Positions 1 to 6,842 are shown, numbered from the stretch's first letter. The stretch is DNA of 7,682 nt from Bacillaceae bacterium UBA7792 (GCA_002480735.1 DLCS01000070.1:1-7682), one strand, 5' to 3'. Notes: generated from the letters alone by a model not told the origin. Made by a program: numbers and translations.

Positions 1-76
1 GGTACGAGTAACGTAGAGAATGCGTACGTATAAGGCGGTACATAAGATCAACAACTAGCTTTAACTCTACCTAGCT

Positions 77-113
77 AAAAGATCACTGGCTACCTCGACT
101 GAGATAGCCAATG
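77..113 (-). terminator. Probable terminator after rseP
   Basis: The minus-strand RNA forms a 13-bp uninterrupted stem (CAUUGGCUAUCUC with GAGGUAGCCAGUG, two G-U pairs) with loop AGUC, followed by AUCUUUUAG. The G-U pairs would be mismatches on the + strand, so the structure belongs to the rseP sense transcript. The U-tract is short and interrupted, so the efficiency is uncertain. It begins 17 bases after the rseP stop. Confidence 0.65.
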
Positions 114-129
114 TTATCAAGAGTATAAA

Positions 130-1392
130 TTATAGAAAGAACCTTTGGATATCGTTCCAAGTCACAACAAGCATTAACAACATCAGGAGGGCGAAGCCGA
201 TAAAGTGAACCATCCCTTCCTTTTGTCTGTCAACAGGCTTTCCTCTTAAACCTTCGACGGCAAAGAACATGAGCCGTCCTCCGTCAAGTGCAGGGATTGG
301 TAGTAGATTCATGATCCATAGATTAATACTGAGCAAACCAGCCCATTTCATTAAGTATAATATCCCTGATTTGGCCACGGTATCTGTTGAAACATAAATT
401 CCTACTGGCCCGGACAGAGCATCAATGGAAAATTGGCCTGTGATCAGCTTTCCTAGCATCGAGAAGATTTCTTTTGTCCAAACATACACATCTTTGCCGC
501 CATATACTACCGCTTTTAGAGGAGCTTTTTCCATCGGATTGTATACTCCAATAATTCCTATTGTTTCTCCATCTTCTTGCTTTTGCTTCTTCGGTGTAAC
601 CGGAATGGTCATCTCCTTGCCGTCTCGTTCAAGCAGGAAATCCAATTGTTTCTCCGGATTTTTTTGAATAACCTCGACAACATCTTTCCAGCTTGAAATC
701 TCTGCACCATTAATAGAATGAACAATATCGCCTTCCTGAAGACCAGCAGCAAGTGCCGCACCATCAGGAGTAAGCTTTCCAAGCATTGGTTCATTTGTTG
801 GGATCCCTTGAATGAGGGCAATTATCACAAAAACCACAAAGGCGAGCACAAAATTCATCATCGGGCCGGCAAAAATAGCCATTGTCCTTTGTCCAAGTGT
901 TTTCGATGCAAATTGGCGATCATACGGGGCAATAAGCGTCTCCGATCCATTCTCGATTAACCTGGCTTGACGGCTTATCTTAAATGTCTTGAGCGTGTCA
1001 TCGTCTCCCTCTTCATAGCCTTTAATGACAAGCTCGTGCTCAAGATCACAAGCTTCGACTTCAATAATCCTGAGGTCTGGATATTTTTCTTTGTTACTAA
1101 GAATAATCTTATTTACTTCTTCCTTCGCATCAAACAACAGCCCCACTCGATATCCAGGCTTGATTTCAATCATTTCCGGATCATCGCCAGCCATGCGAAC
1201 ATAACCGCCTATTGGCAATAGTCTTATCGTATACAAAGTCTCATTCTTGGTAAAAGAAAATACCTTCGGGCCCATTCCAATTGCGAATTCTCGACAAAGG
1301 ATTCCTGCCCTTTTCGCAAAAATTAAATGTCCTAATTCATGAAAAAATACTAACGCCCCGAAAATAATGATAAAGGCAATCACTGTACTCAA
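130..1392 (-). CDS. rseP: Site-2 protease, M50 family zinc metalloprotease (RasP/RseP)
   Basis: Encodes a membrane-embedded zinc protease (420 aa) that performs the second, intramembrane cut of regulated proteolysis. In B. subtilis the orthologue RasP degrades anti-sigma factors such as RsiW and also acts on FtsL and signal-peptide remnants. The zinc motif HELGH is at 18-22 in the first membrane segment (Glu19 catalytic). A second segment at about 171-195 follows an inserted region, and one PDZ domain spans about 203-268 (GLQEGDIVHSINGAEI). The third zinc ligand, Asp370, lies in NLLPIPALDGGR, and a final membrane segment is at about 396-413. The start is TTG with a good SD. One oddity is Trp359 (NLWIMN), where relatives usually have Gly or Ala. 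Sense transcripts end at a hairpin 17 bases after the stop. In Bacillus proS usually follows, but it is not seen in this window. Confidence 0.97.
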   Translation of the reverse strand: MSTVIAFIIIFGALVFFHELGHLIFAKRAGILCREFAIGMGPKVFSFTKNETLYTIRLLPIGGYVRMAGDDPEMIEIKPGYRVGLLFDAKEEVNKIILSNKEKYPDLRIIEVEACDLEHELVIKGYEEGDDDTLKTFKISRQARLIENGSETLIAPYDRQFASKTLGQRTMAIFAGPMMNFVLAFVVFVIIALIQGIPTNEPMLGKLTPDGAALAAGLQEGDIVHSINGAEISSWKDVVEVIQKNPEKQLDFLLERDGKEMTIPVTPKKQKQEDGETIGIIGVYNPMEKAPLKAVVYGGKDVYVWTKEIFSMLGKLITGQFSIDALSGPVGIYVSTDTVAKSGILYLMKWAGLLSINLWIMNLLPIPALDGGRLMFFAVEGLRGKPVDRQKEGMVHFIGFALLMLLMLVVTWNDIQRFFL

Positions 1393-1399
1393 AATAAAA

Positions 1400-1408
1400 C
1401 CACCTTTT
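1400..1408 (-). promoter_or_regulatory. SD that places the rseP start at TTG 1392
   Basis: The minus strand reads AAAAGGTGG, seven bases upstream of the TTG at 1390-1392. No ATG or GTG in the same frame lies at a suitable distance, so the TTG is the supported start. Confidence 0.8.
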
Positions 1409-1480
1409 ATTTTGGCTGTTTTCTAATTAACTTGCTTTTTTAATTATCATGCTTCTGTCCCATTGCAGCAGTTACGTGAA

Positions 1481-1506
1481 ATAAGCCTGTACGAAAACAG
1501 TCTTAT
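1481..1506 (-). other. Hairpin across the dxr stop codon
   Basis: The minus-strand RNA AUAAGACUGU...ACAGGCUUAU can form nine pairs around one A-G mismatch with a six-base loop, and includes the dxr UAA stop. UUUCACG follows, which is a poor U-tract. It may be a weak terminator, a 3' stabilising structure or chance. It begins the 110-base gap that separates dxr from rseP, the largest gap within the last four genes. I see no convincing promoter in that gap. Confidence 0.35.
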
Positions 1507-2648
1507 GAAATGAGAGAGCGGACAACAGCTCGCGTCTCTAGGTCAACCCCTTGAATGATGTCTAAATCTGGATTTTTAACAGAGCTATGAGCTTCTAATG
1601 CTTTCTCAATCAAATCCTCAATTTCAAGGAATGTAATTTTTCCATCTAGGAAAGCTTGGACAGCAATTTCATTTGCTGCATTAAGGACGGTTGGCATCGT
1701 TCCTCCCACTTTACCAGCTTCAATGGCAAATCGTAAACAGCGGTATCTTTCTAAATCCATTTTTTGAAAATGGAGCTGTCCAATTTCCGCTAAGTTCAAT
1801 TTAGCCGCAGTTTTAAGGGGGATTCGATCTGGATAGGTCAAGGCGTATTGAATTGGAACTCTCATATCAGGTGTTCCAAGCTGTGCGATCACACTGCTGT
1901 CATGAAACTCCACCATTGAATGAATAATACTTTCTTTATGAAGTAGGACATCTATTTTTTCATATGGAATATTAAATAACCAATGAGCCTCGATAACCTC
2001 TAACCCTTTGTTCATCATGGTTGCAGAATCGATCGTGATTTTTGCACCCATTGACCAATTCGGATGGTTCAATGCCTCCGATACTGTTACATTGTTTAAT
2101 TCTGCTCTTGTTTTATCACGAAAGCTTCCACCAGAGGCCGTAATAATGAGCTTTTCAATATTTTTGGCCTTCTCACCCTGAAGGGCTTGAAAAATGGCCG
2201 AATGCTCACTATCGACTGGAAGAATGGCAACGTTATTTTTCCTAGCTGCATCCATTACCAAATGCCCTGCCGTCACCAATGTTTCTTTATTAGCAATGCA
2301 AATTGTTTTTTTCGCTTTTATCGCTTCAAGGGTTGGAAACAGCCCGACACTTCCGATAACAGCATTCACTAAAGTGGTAGCCTTCGGATATGTGGCCACT
2401 TCTACTAAACCCTCATGCCCAAAAGAAAAATTCATCTTTGGAAACTCTTGTCTTAGTTCTTCTGCATCCTCTTTGTTCGCAACTGACACAAGTTCGGGCT
2501 GAAATAGTGTTATAATTTTCCGTGCTCGCTCAATGTTTTGTCCAACTGACATAGCGACTAGCTGGAACTCAGTTGGATGCTCATTAATGATATCTAATGT
2601 TTGAGTTCCGATCGAGCCAGTTGCTCCTAATAAACTAATATATTTCAC
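1503..2648 (-). CDS. dxr: 1-deoxy-D-xylulose 5-phosphate reductoisomerase
   Basis: Encodes DXP reductoisomerase (381 aa; also called IspC), the first committed enzyme of the MEP isoprenoid pathway. It converts 1-deoxyxylulose 5-phosphate to methylerythritol 4-phosphate using NADPH and a divalent metal, and is the target of fosmidomycin. The NADPH-binding LLGATGSIG is at 6-14. [10 protein letters not shown] is at 119-128. Metal ligands are Asp146 and Glu148 in [11 protein letters not shown] plus Glu217 in [19 protein letters not shown] at 171-176 and the flexible substrate loop HPNWSMG at 195-201 are intact. I chose GTG at 2648 because it has a well-placed GGAG and gives the normal N-terminus; the longer frame to 2702 adds 18 residues with no SD and overlaps cdsA. 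Its product pathway supplies the isopentenyl diphosphate used by the neighbouring uppS. Very secure. Confidence 0.97.
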   Translation of the reverse strand: MKYISLLGATGSIGTQTLDIINEHPTEFQLVAMSVGQNIERARKIITLFQPELVSVANKEDAEELRQEFPKMNFSFGHEGLVEVATYPKATTLVNAVIGSVGLFPTLEAIKAKKTICIANKETLVTAGHLVMDAARKNNVAILPVDSEHSAIFQALQGEKAKNIEKLIITASGGSFRDKTRAELNNVTVSEALNHPNWSMGAKITIDSATMMNKGLEVIEAHWLFNIPYEKIDVLLHKESIIHSMVEFHDSSVIAQLGTPDMRVPIQYALTYPDRIPLKTAAKLNLAEIGQLHFQKMDLERYRCLRFAIEAGKVGGTMPTVLNAANEIAVQAFLDGKITFLEIEDLIEKALEAHSSVKNPDLDIIQGVDLETRAVVRSLIS

Positions 2649-2654
2649 CAAATT

Positions 2655-2663
2655 CACTCCAAA
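2655..2663 (-). promoter_or_regulatory. SD that places the dxr start at GTG 2648
   Basis: The minus strand reads TTTGGAGTG in the 20-base gap after the cdsA stop; its GGAG core is eight bases before the GTG at 2646-2648. This decides the dxr start. An in-frame ATG 18 codons further upstream has no SD and would overlap the end of cdsA. Confidence 0.85.
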
Positions 2664-2668
2664 TCTAA

Positions 2669-3457
2669 CTAAAGCAGCTGTAGAAAATGCACCAATGGCC
2701 AAACAAATAAAAGACTATCAAAACGGTCCAAAATGCCTCCGTGACCAGGGAGAATCGTGCCAGAATCCTTCACATTGTAATGACGTTTTAATGCTGATTC
2801 AACTAAATCTCCTACTTGGCCAAATACCGATAGCACGATGGTTACTAGAACAAGCTTCAGTAATGAGGCATTCATATCAGAGAATAGGATGAAGAGAATG
2901 GCGACAATTACGGCGCAAAAAATACCACCTAAAAAGCCTTCAACTGTTTTATTTGGGCTAATTTCTGGCCAGAGCTTTCTTTTTCCAATGGCACGACCGA
3001 TAAAATAGGCACCTGAATCCGTCGCCCAGATAATAAATAACGAATAAAAAATATAAACAAGGCCAGCTTCTCTTGTTTCAATAAAATACAAGAACCCCAT
3101 ACCAACATAAAGGGTTGCCATAATCGAAAATGCTACATCGTCAAATGTAAACTTATTTTTCGTAGCAACAGTATAAGTCAAAAATAACAAAACTGCCAGT
3201 AAGGCGAATTCAACCTTCGTATATCCTAAATCCGTCAAAAAATCTTGATATTGTTCTGGCAAAAGAAAAATCCATAATACCAGTAATGAAATAAGACCCG
3301 GAATAGAGAATAGGCTCAGATGACGCATTCTTAATAATTCATATAATGCAATCGAGGCTAAAAGATAAGCCAACAAGATAATTGGGAATCCTCCAACGAT
3401 TACAATCGGTAGAAAAACAGCTGCTGCGATGATAGCTGTGATTATTCTTTGCTTCAT
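2669..3457 (-). CDS. cdsA: Phosphatidate cytidylyltransferase (CDP-diglyceride synthase)
   Basis: Encodes CDP-diacylglycerol synthase (262 aa), an integral membrane enzyme that makes CDP-diacylglycerol from phosphatidic acid and CTP, the branch point for all major phospholipids. The protein is very hydrophobic, with roughly seven to eight membrane segments starting at residue 5. The family signature is intact at 221-247: [20 protein letters not shown] followed by GILDRFD, with the metal and substrate residues Asp231, Asp244 and Asp247. The [20 protein letters not shown] block and [12 protein letters not shown] precede it. ATG gives the usual MKQRI opening, but the visible SD (AAAGGTG) is 14 bases away, longer than normal; an in-frame ATT two codons upstream would be at 8 bases. 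It is tightly packed between uppS (23 bases) and dxr (20 bases) and is presumably co-transcribed with them. Confidence 0.97.
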   Translation of the reverse strand: MKQRIITAIIAAAVFLPIVIVGGFPIILLAYLLASIALYELLRMRHLSLFSIPGLISLLVLWIFLLPEQYQDFLTDLGYTKVEFALLAVLLFLTYTVATKNKFTFDDVAFSIMATLYVGMGFLYFIETREAGLVYIFYSLFIIWATDSGAYFIGRAIGKRKLWPEISPNKTVEGFLGGIFCAVIVAILFILFSDMNASLLKLVLVTIVLSVFGQVGDLVESALKRHYNVKDSGTILPGHGGILDRFDSLLFVWPLVHFLQLL

Positions 3458-3480
3458 TGTAATATATTCAACACCTTTAT

Positions 3481-4257
3481 TTATACTCCACCAAATCGCC
3501 TTTGGCGACTCTGATATGTTCCGATTGCTTCTAAAAAATGATTCTCATCAAAATCGGGCCAAAGAACATCCGTAAAATAGAGTTCAGTATAGGCCAGCTG
3601 CCAAAGCATAAAATTACTCAACCGGATTTCTCCACTCGTCCTTATTAGTAAATCAGGATCCGACAATCCATTTGTCATTAAATAAGTGGAAAGGGATTCT
3701 TCATTAAGCTCCTTTTCATTTATTATACCATTTTTATAATCATCCAAGACGTGCTTCACTGCATCAAGAATTTCAGCCCTACTTCCATAATTCAGAGCAA
3801 AATTTAAGATAAGGCCATTATTATCTTTCGTTTCACGCATTGCCTTTTCAATTGCTCTAAGTGTCGCGGAAGGCAAACTCTCTTTATAGCCTATCATTTC
3901 GACACGGACATTCTCCTCCACTAGCTCCGGAAGGAAAGTACCAAGAAATTCCTCTGGTAGCTTCATCAAATAATCAACTTCCATTTTGGGACGCTTCCAA
4001 TTTTCCGTCGAAAATGCATAGAGCGTGAGTGTCTTTACACCAACCTCATTCGCAAGTTTGGTAATCTTCCTAACAACCTTCATGCCTTCATGATGTCCAG
4101 CAATTCGTGGTAGAGCCCGTTTCTTGGCCCATCTTCCATTTCCGTCCATAATAATGGCAACATGCTCAGGGATCATTTGCTCTTTAATCGCATTCTTTTG
4201 TTCTCGGAGAATGGAAGAGTTGTTCTTGTTCTTCCAAGGATTCATCTTATCTAACAT
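3481..4257 (-). CDS. uppS: Undecaprenyl diphosphate synthase (cis-prenyltransferase)
   Basis: Encodes UPP synthase (258 aa), which adds eight isopentenyl diphosphate units in cis to farnesyl diphosphate. The C55 product is the precursor of the carrier lipid for peptidoglycan and teichoic acid. The catalytic signature MDGNGRWAKKR is at 37-47, with Asp38 as the key residue. Other family blocks are LYAFSTENWKRP at 79-90, LNFALNYGSR at 151-160, and the diphosphate-binding LLIRTSGEIRLSNF at 203-216 with FTDVLWPDF at 228-236. The protein is soluble and acts at the inner face of the membrane. ATG is supported by a strong GGAGGAG seven bases upstream. It is the first gene after the candidate promoter; cdsA follows after 23 bases. 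The leader can fold a weak hairpin that touches the SD. Very secure. Confidence 0.98.
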   Translation of the reverse strand: MLDKMNPWKNKNNSSILREQKNAIKEQMIPEHVAIIMDGNGRWAKKRALPRIAGHHEGMKVVRKITKLANEVGVKTLTLYAFSTENWKRPKMEVDYLMKLPEEFLGTFLPELVEENVRVEMIGYKESLPSATLRAIEKAMRETKDNNGLILNFALNYGSRAEILDAVKHVLDDYKNGIINEKELNEESLSTYLMTNGLSDPDLLIRTSGEIRLSNFMLWQLAYTELYFTDVLWPDFDENHFLEAIGTYQSRQRRFGGV

Positions 4258-4318
4258 GATTTTGCTCCTCCAGTAAAGAATTTCTCTCTGGCTGATGATT
4301 TCAGATATTTATACTTAA

Positions 4319-4354
4319 TGCTTATATCATACCAAAAATAAAAGGAGATATCTC
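4319..4354 (-). promoter_or_regulatory. Extended -10 promoter for uppS-cdsA-dxr-rseP
   Basis: The minus strand reads TGGTATGAT at 4326-4334, matching the extended -10 consensus TGnTATAAT with one mismatch. The -35 at the proper distance (GAGATA, 4349-4354) is poor, as is common for extended -10 promoters. Transcription would start near 4319, giving a leader of about 60 nt. It lies directly after the frr terminator and before the first envelope gene, which supports its being the start of a transcription unit. Confidence 0.6.
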
Positions 4355-4357
4355 CTT
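4342..4357. promoter_or_regulatory. 16-bp perfect palindrome at the uppS promoter
   Basis: AAGGAGATATCTCCTT is a perfect palindrome covering the -35 region of the candidate uppS promoter. Two readings fit. It may be an operator for a dimeric regulator. Alternatively, in transcripts that read through the frr terminator, AAGGAG-AUAU-CUCCUU followed by UUAUUUUU would act as a short second terminator. I recognise no known regulator site. Confidence 0.45.
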
Positions 4358-4401
4358 AAAAAATATGTACAGGCTAAAGAAATAAGAATAAAAAGTTGGG
4401 T

Positions 4402-4447
4402 GTGTAAAAGAAAAACCCCCTATGGATAGAGGGTTAATCTTTTACAC
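4402..4447 (-). terminator. Nested intrinsic terminator after frr
   Basis: The core is a 9-bp stem at 4414-4435 (minus strand AACCCTCTA...TAGGGGGTT with loop TCCA, one G-U pair) followed by TTTCTTTT. A second perfect 9-bp inverted repeat, GTGTAAAAG with CTTTTACAC, encloses it at 4402-4410 and 4439-4447. The outer arm therefore pairs the U-tract with an A-rich stretch and includes the frr stop codon (4442-4444). Such A/U-extended hairpins often terminate on both strands, though no gene converges here. Confidence 0.9.
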
Positions 4448-4999
4448 TTCCAAAATTTCTTTTTCTTTTTCTTTCGTAAGATTATCAACCTTGGCTATGT
4501 ATTCATCTGTGATTTTCTGAATATCATCAGCATAGCCTCTAAGATCATCTTCCGTAATTTCGCCATTCTTTTCTAATTTCTTTAATTCATCGTTTCCATC
4601 GCGACGAATATTTCGAATGGCAATCTTCGCTTCCTCCGCTTCCTTCTTCACTAGCTTAACTAGCTCTTTGCGGCGGTCCTCTGTTAACTGAGGAATGGAG
4701 AGTCGAATAACGCTTCCATCACTAGAAGGGGTCAAACCTAGATCAGATTTAAGGATTGCTTTTTCAATATCTCCTAATATAGATTTGTCATAAGGCTGAA
4801 TAACAAGTAGGCGAGCCTCTGGCACAGAAACACCAGCAAGCTGGTTAATAGGCGTTGGTGCACCGTAATAGTCTACGGTAATACGATCCAATAATGACGC
4901 ATTGGCCCTACCGGCACGAATACTTGCAAGCTCACGCGTATAAGCTTGAATAGCCTTTGTGTTTCTTTCCTTAACGTTTGCTATCACTTGTTTTGGCAT
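4442..4999 (-). CDS. frr: Ribosome recycling factor
   Basis: Encodes ribosome recycling factor (185 aa, the family's usual length), the tRNA-shaped cytosolic protein that with EF-G splits the post-termination ribosome. Domain I is the three-helix bundle, built from the N-terminal helix (about residues 1-29) and the two long helices after about residue 105 ([30 protein letters not shown]). Domain II lies between (about 30-104), with [41 protein letters not shown] and [14 protein letters not shown] are strong RRF signatures. The start ATG overlaps the pyrH stop by one base; a G-rich SD (AAGGGGG) within the last pyrH codons is eight bases away. It is the last gene of the pyrH-frr pair: an intrinsic terminator begins a few bases after the stop, and its outer arm includes the stop codon itself. 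Very secure. Confidence 0.98.
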   Translation of the reverse strand: MPKQVIANVKERNTKAIQAYTRELASIRAGRANASLLDRITVDYYGAPTPINQLAGVSVPEARLLVIQPYDKSILGDIEKAILKSDLGLTPSSDGSVIRLSIPQLTEDRRKELVKLVKKEAEEAKIAIRNIRRDGNDELKKLEKNGEITEDDLRGYADDIQKITDEYIAKVDNLTKEKEKEILEV

Positions 5000-5724
5000 T
5001 ATCTTTTCCCCCTTACGATTGTACCAATTGTTTCACCTAGTACAGCTCTTTTAATATTACCATTTTCCATGATTGAAAAAACGATTAGTGGGATATCATT
5101 GTCCATACATAATGATGAAGCTGTTGAATCCATGACAGCTAAACCTTCCTTCAAGACATCGAGGTAGGATAGTTCGTCATACTTCTTCGCATTCACATCC
5201 AGCTTTGGATCTGCGGAGTAAACACCATCCACATTATTCTTTGCCATTAAAATGACGTCAGCTTCGATTTCAGCAGCGCGCAAAGCAGCAGTTGTATCTG
5301 TTGAAAAATAAGGGTTTCCAGTTCCAGCAGCAAAAATAACAACACGCTTCTTTTCTAGATGACGAATCGCACGACGTCTTATATAAGGCTCAGCCACTTG
5401 TCTCATCTCGATTGAAGTCTGCACACGTGTTTCAATTCCAAGCTGCTCGAGACTGTCCTGAAGAGCTAATGAATTCATGACCGTTGCTAGCATGCCCATG
5501 TAATCGGCATTGGCCCTGTCCATGCCCATCTCCTCACCGATTTTACCTCTCCAAATATTACCTCCGCCAACTACTACAGCAACCTCAACACCTAACTCAG
5601 CCAATTCCTTGACCTGATTCGCTACAGACTTGATGACAGTAGGGTTAATGCCAAATCCTTTTTCGCCAGCTAAAGCTTCACCACTAAGTTTTAAGACTAC
5701 TCGTTTATATTTGGGACTGCTCAT
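4999..5724 (-). CDS. pyrH: Uridylate (UMP) kinase
   Basis: Encodes the bacterial UMP kinase (241 aa), a hexameric cytosolic enzyme of the amino acid kinase fold that phosphorylates UMP to UDP with ATP. It feeds RNA, sugar-nucleotide and CTP synthesis. Visible motifs are the phosphate-binding KLSGEAL at 12-18, VVGGGN at 51-56, the UMP-binding segment [23 protein letters not shown] at 68-90, [17 protein letters not shown] at 134-150, and the nucleotide-site [10 protein letters not shown] at 160-169. Known family members are allosterically controlled by GTP and UTP. ATG is supported by GGAGG five bases upstream. The stop codon TAA shares its last base with the frr ATG (TAATG), so the two genes are probably translationally coupled. 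The tsf terminator and a weak candidate promoter separate it from tsf. Very secure. Confidence 0.98.
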   Translation of the reverse strand: MSSPKYKRVVLKLSGEALAGEKGFGINPTVIKSVANQVKELAELGVEVAVVVGGGNIWRGKIGEEMGMDRANADYMGMLATVMNSLALQDSLEQLGIETRVQTSIEMRQVAEPYIRRRAIRHLEKKRVVIFAAGTGNPYFSTDTTAALRAAEIEADVILMAKNNVDGVYSADPKLDVNAKKYDELSYLDVLKEGLAVMDSTASSLCMDNDIPLIVFSIMENGNIKRAVLGETIGTIVRGKR

Positions 5725-5753
5725 TAGAACCTCCGTATGTATAATTAGACGTC

Positions 5754-5782
5754 AGTATAAGGGAAAGAGTTTCTAACGAAAA
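5754..5782 (-). promoter_or_regulatory. Candidate sigma-A promoter for pyrH-frr
   Basis: The minus strand has TATACT (5754-5759), one mismatch from the -10 consensus. A poor -35 (TTTTCG, 5777-5782) lies 17 bp upstream. Transcription would start near 5747, giving a leader of about 23 nt that carries the SD GGAGG five bases before the pyrH ATG. The -35 is weak and no extended -10 TG is present, so this is tentative. Confidence 0.35.
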
Positions 5783-5826
5783 ACTGTCCCCCGCCAAAAA
5801 ACGACATCCTTTTTTACATTAATCAC

Positions 5827-5854
5827 TTTCATAATCCTGATTTGTATTATGAAA
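5827..5854. repeat. 9-bp perfect inverted repeat upstream of pyrH
   Basis: TTTCATAAT at 5827-5835 is repeated in inverse as ATTATGAAA at 5846-5854, separated by ten bases, with no mismatch in the arms. It lies between the tsf terminator and the candidate pyrH promoter. There is no U-tract, so it does not look like a terminator. The 19-bp centre-to-centre spacing would suit a dimeric repressor, but I recognise no known Bacillus operator in it. An mRNA hairpin in read-through transcripts is the alternative. Confidence 0.45.
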
Positions 5855-5875
5855 TGGACTCACATGTATTCTTTT

Positions 5876-5904
5876 AAAAGAAGGGAACACATCGTGTTCC
5901 CTTC
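5876..5904 (-). terminator. Intrinsic terminator after tsf
   Basis: An 11-bp perfect stem (GAAGGGAACAC with GTGTTCCCTTC) with a three-base loop GAT is followed in the minus strand by TTTT and then AAAAG. It starts 16 nt after the tsf stop. The short U run suggests moderate efficiency, which would let some transcripts continue into pyrH. Confidence 0.8.
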
Positions 5905-5919
5905 ATCCGCCTTAATGAA

Positions 5920-6801
5920 TTATTTTTTAACTTGGCTCATAACTTCTTCAGCAAAGTTATCTTCGCGCTTTTCGATACCTTCTCCAACCTCGTAACGAAC
6001 GAAATCGCGGATTTTTCCACCCTTAGATTCAACAAATTGACGAACCTTTTGATCAGGGTTCTTAACGAAGGCTTGGTCGTTGACGCAAACATCCTCAAAA
6101 TATTTTCCGAGACGGCCCTCTACCATTTTTGCCACAATGTTCTCAGGCTTGCCTTCGTTTAGTGCTTGCTGTGTTAGAACCTGGCGCTCACGTTCTACTT
6201 CATCTGCAGACACTTCATCACGTGAAACATATTTCGGATTTAAAGCAGCGATATGCATGGATACATCCTTAGCAGCCTCTTCGTCAGTTGTGCCTTCAAG
6301 AACAGATAGCACACTAATGCGGCCACCCATATGTAGGTATGCACCAAAAGCATCGCTGTCAGTCTTAGTCTTAACTGCAAAACGGCGAAGAGTAAGCTTC
6401 TCACCAATTTTTGCAACCGCAGCATTGATATGTGCTTCCACAGTTGCCCCGTTGTCCATTACTTGAGAAAGTGCTTCTTCAACGGAAGCAGGTTTTTTAG
6501 CTAATAAATGATCTGCTAGTTCTTGAACAAGTGCTTGGAATCCTTCGTTCTTCGCAACAAAGTCAGTTTCAGAGTTTACTTCAAGGATTACAGCCTCATT
6601 TCCGTTTACCTTTACAGAAGTAAGACCTTCAGCTGCAATTCGATCGCCTTTTTTCGCAGCTTTTGCAATTCCTTTTTCACGAAGTAAATCAATTGCTTTC
6701 TCCATATCTCCATCTACTTCTTGTAGAGCCTTTTTACAATCCATCATACCTGCGCCTGTTTTTTCACGCAGTTCTTTCACCATTTGTGCTGTAATAGCCA
6801 T
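5920..6801 (-). CDS. tsf: Elongation factor Ts
   Basis: Encodes EF-Ts (293 aa, the same length I recall for B. subtilis), the cytoplasmic nucleotide exchange factor that releases GDP from EF-Tu. The N-terminal UBA-like domain (residues 1-55) carries [16 protein letters not shown] at 11-26. The EF-Tu contact motif TDFV is at 79-82 within [15 protein letters not shown]; Asp80 and Phe81 correspond to the residues that enter EF-Tu near the Mg/GDP site. Two core subdomains follow, and the C-terminal [20 protein letters not shown] segment is typical. ATG is supported by AAGGAGG ten bases upstream. It follows rpsB, as in most bacteria, but with its own leader hairpin and its own terminator, so S2 and EF-Ts can be made in different amounts from one transcript. 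Very secure. Confidence 0.98.
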   Translation of the reverse strand: MAITAQMVKELREKTGAGMMDCKKALQEVDGDMEKAIDLLREKGIAKAAKKGDRIAAEGLTSVKVNGNEAVILEVNSETDFVAKNEGFQALVQELADHLLAKKPASVEEALSQVMDNGATVEAHINAAVAKIGEKLTLRRFAVKTKTDSDAFGAYLHMGGRISVLSVLEGTTDEEAAKDVSMHIAALNPKYVSRDEVSADEVERERQVLTQQALNEGKPENIVAKMVEGRLGKYFEDVCVNDQAFVKNPDQKVRQFVESKGGKIRDFVRYEVGEGIEKREDNFAEEVMSQVKK

Positions 6802-6842
6802 TATGAAAAATCCTCCTTAGGGTTTATGTACTTATTTTTAAC

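Noticed and set aside
1..33. Ten codons open from the left edge on the + strand, ending in TAA, as the tail of a convergent gene.
   Set aside because: Far too short to judge, with no recognisable motif; the flanking hairpin favours minus-strand RNA.
1..45. Minus-strand frame from ATG (MYRLIRTHSLRYSY...) running off the edge as the start of proS or another gene.
   Set aside because: No SD ahead of it and the residues do not match the ProS N-terminus.
609..821. 70-aa minus-strand frame inside rseP.
   Set aside because: Out-of-frame overlap within the PDZ-coding part of rseP; no reason to think it is translated.
2194..2502. 102-aa + strand open frame opposite dxr.
   Set aside because: It lies antisense to a certain dxr coding region, has no SD and shows no domain-like features; it is a shadow frame.
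6080..6466. 128-aa + strand open frame opposite tsf.
   Set aside because: Antisense shadow of tsf: a Ser/Thr/Arg-rich composition typical of reversed coding sequence and no SD.
6802..6842. A tsf promoter in the AT-rich stretch before its SD (TTAAAAATAAG).
   Set aside because: No acceptable -35 at 16-18 bp from any -10-like hexamer.
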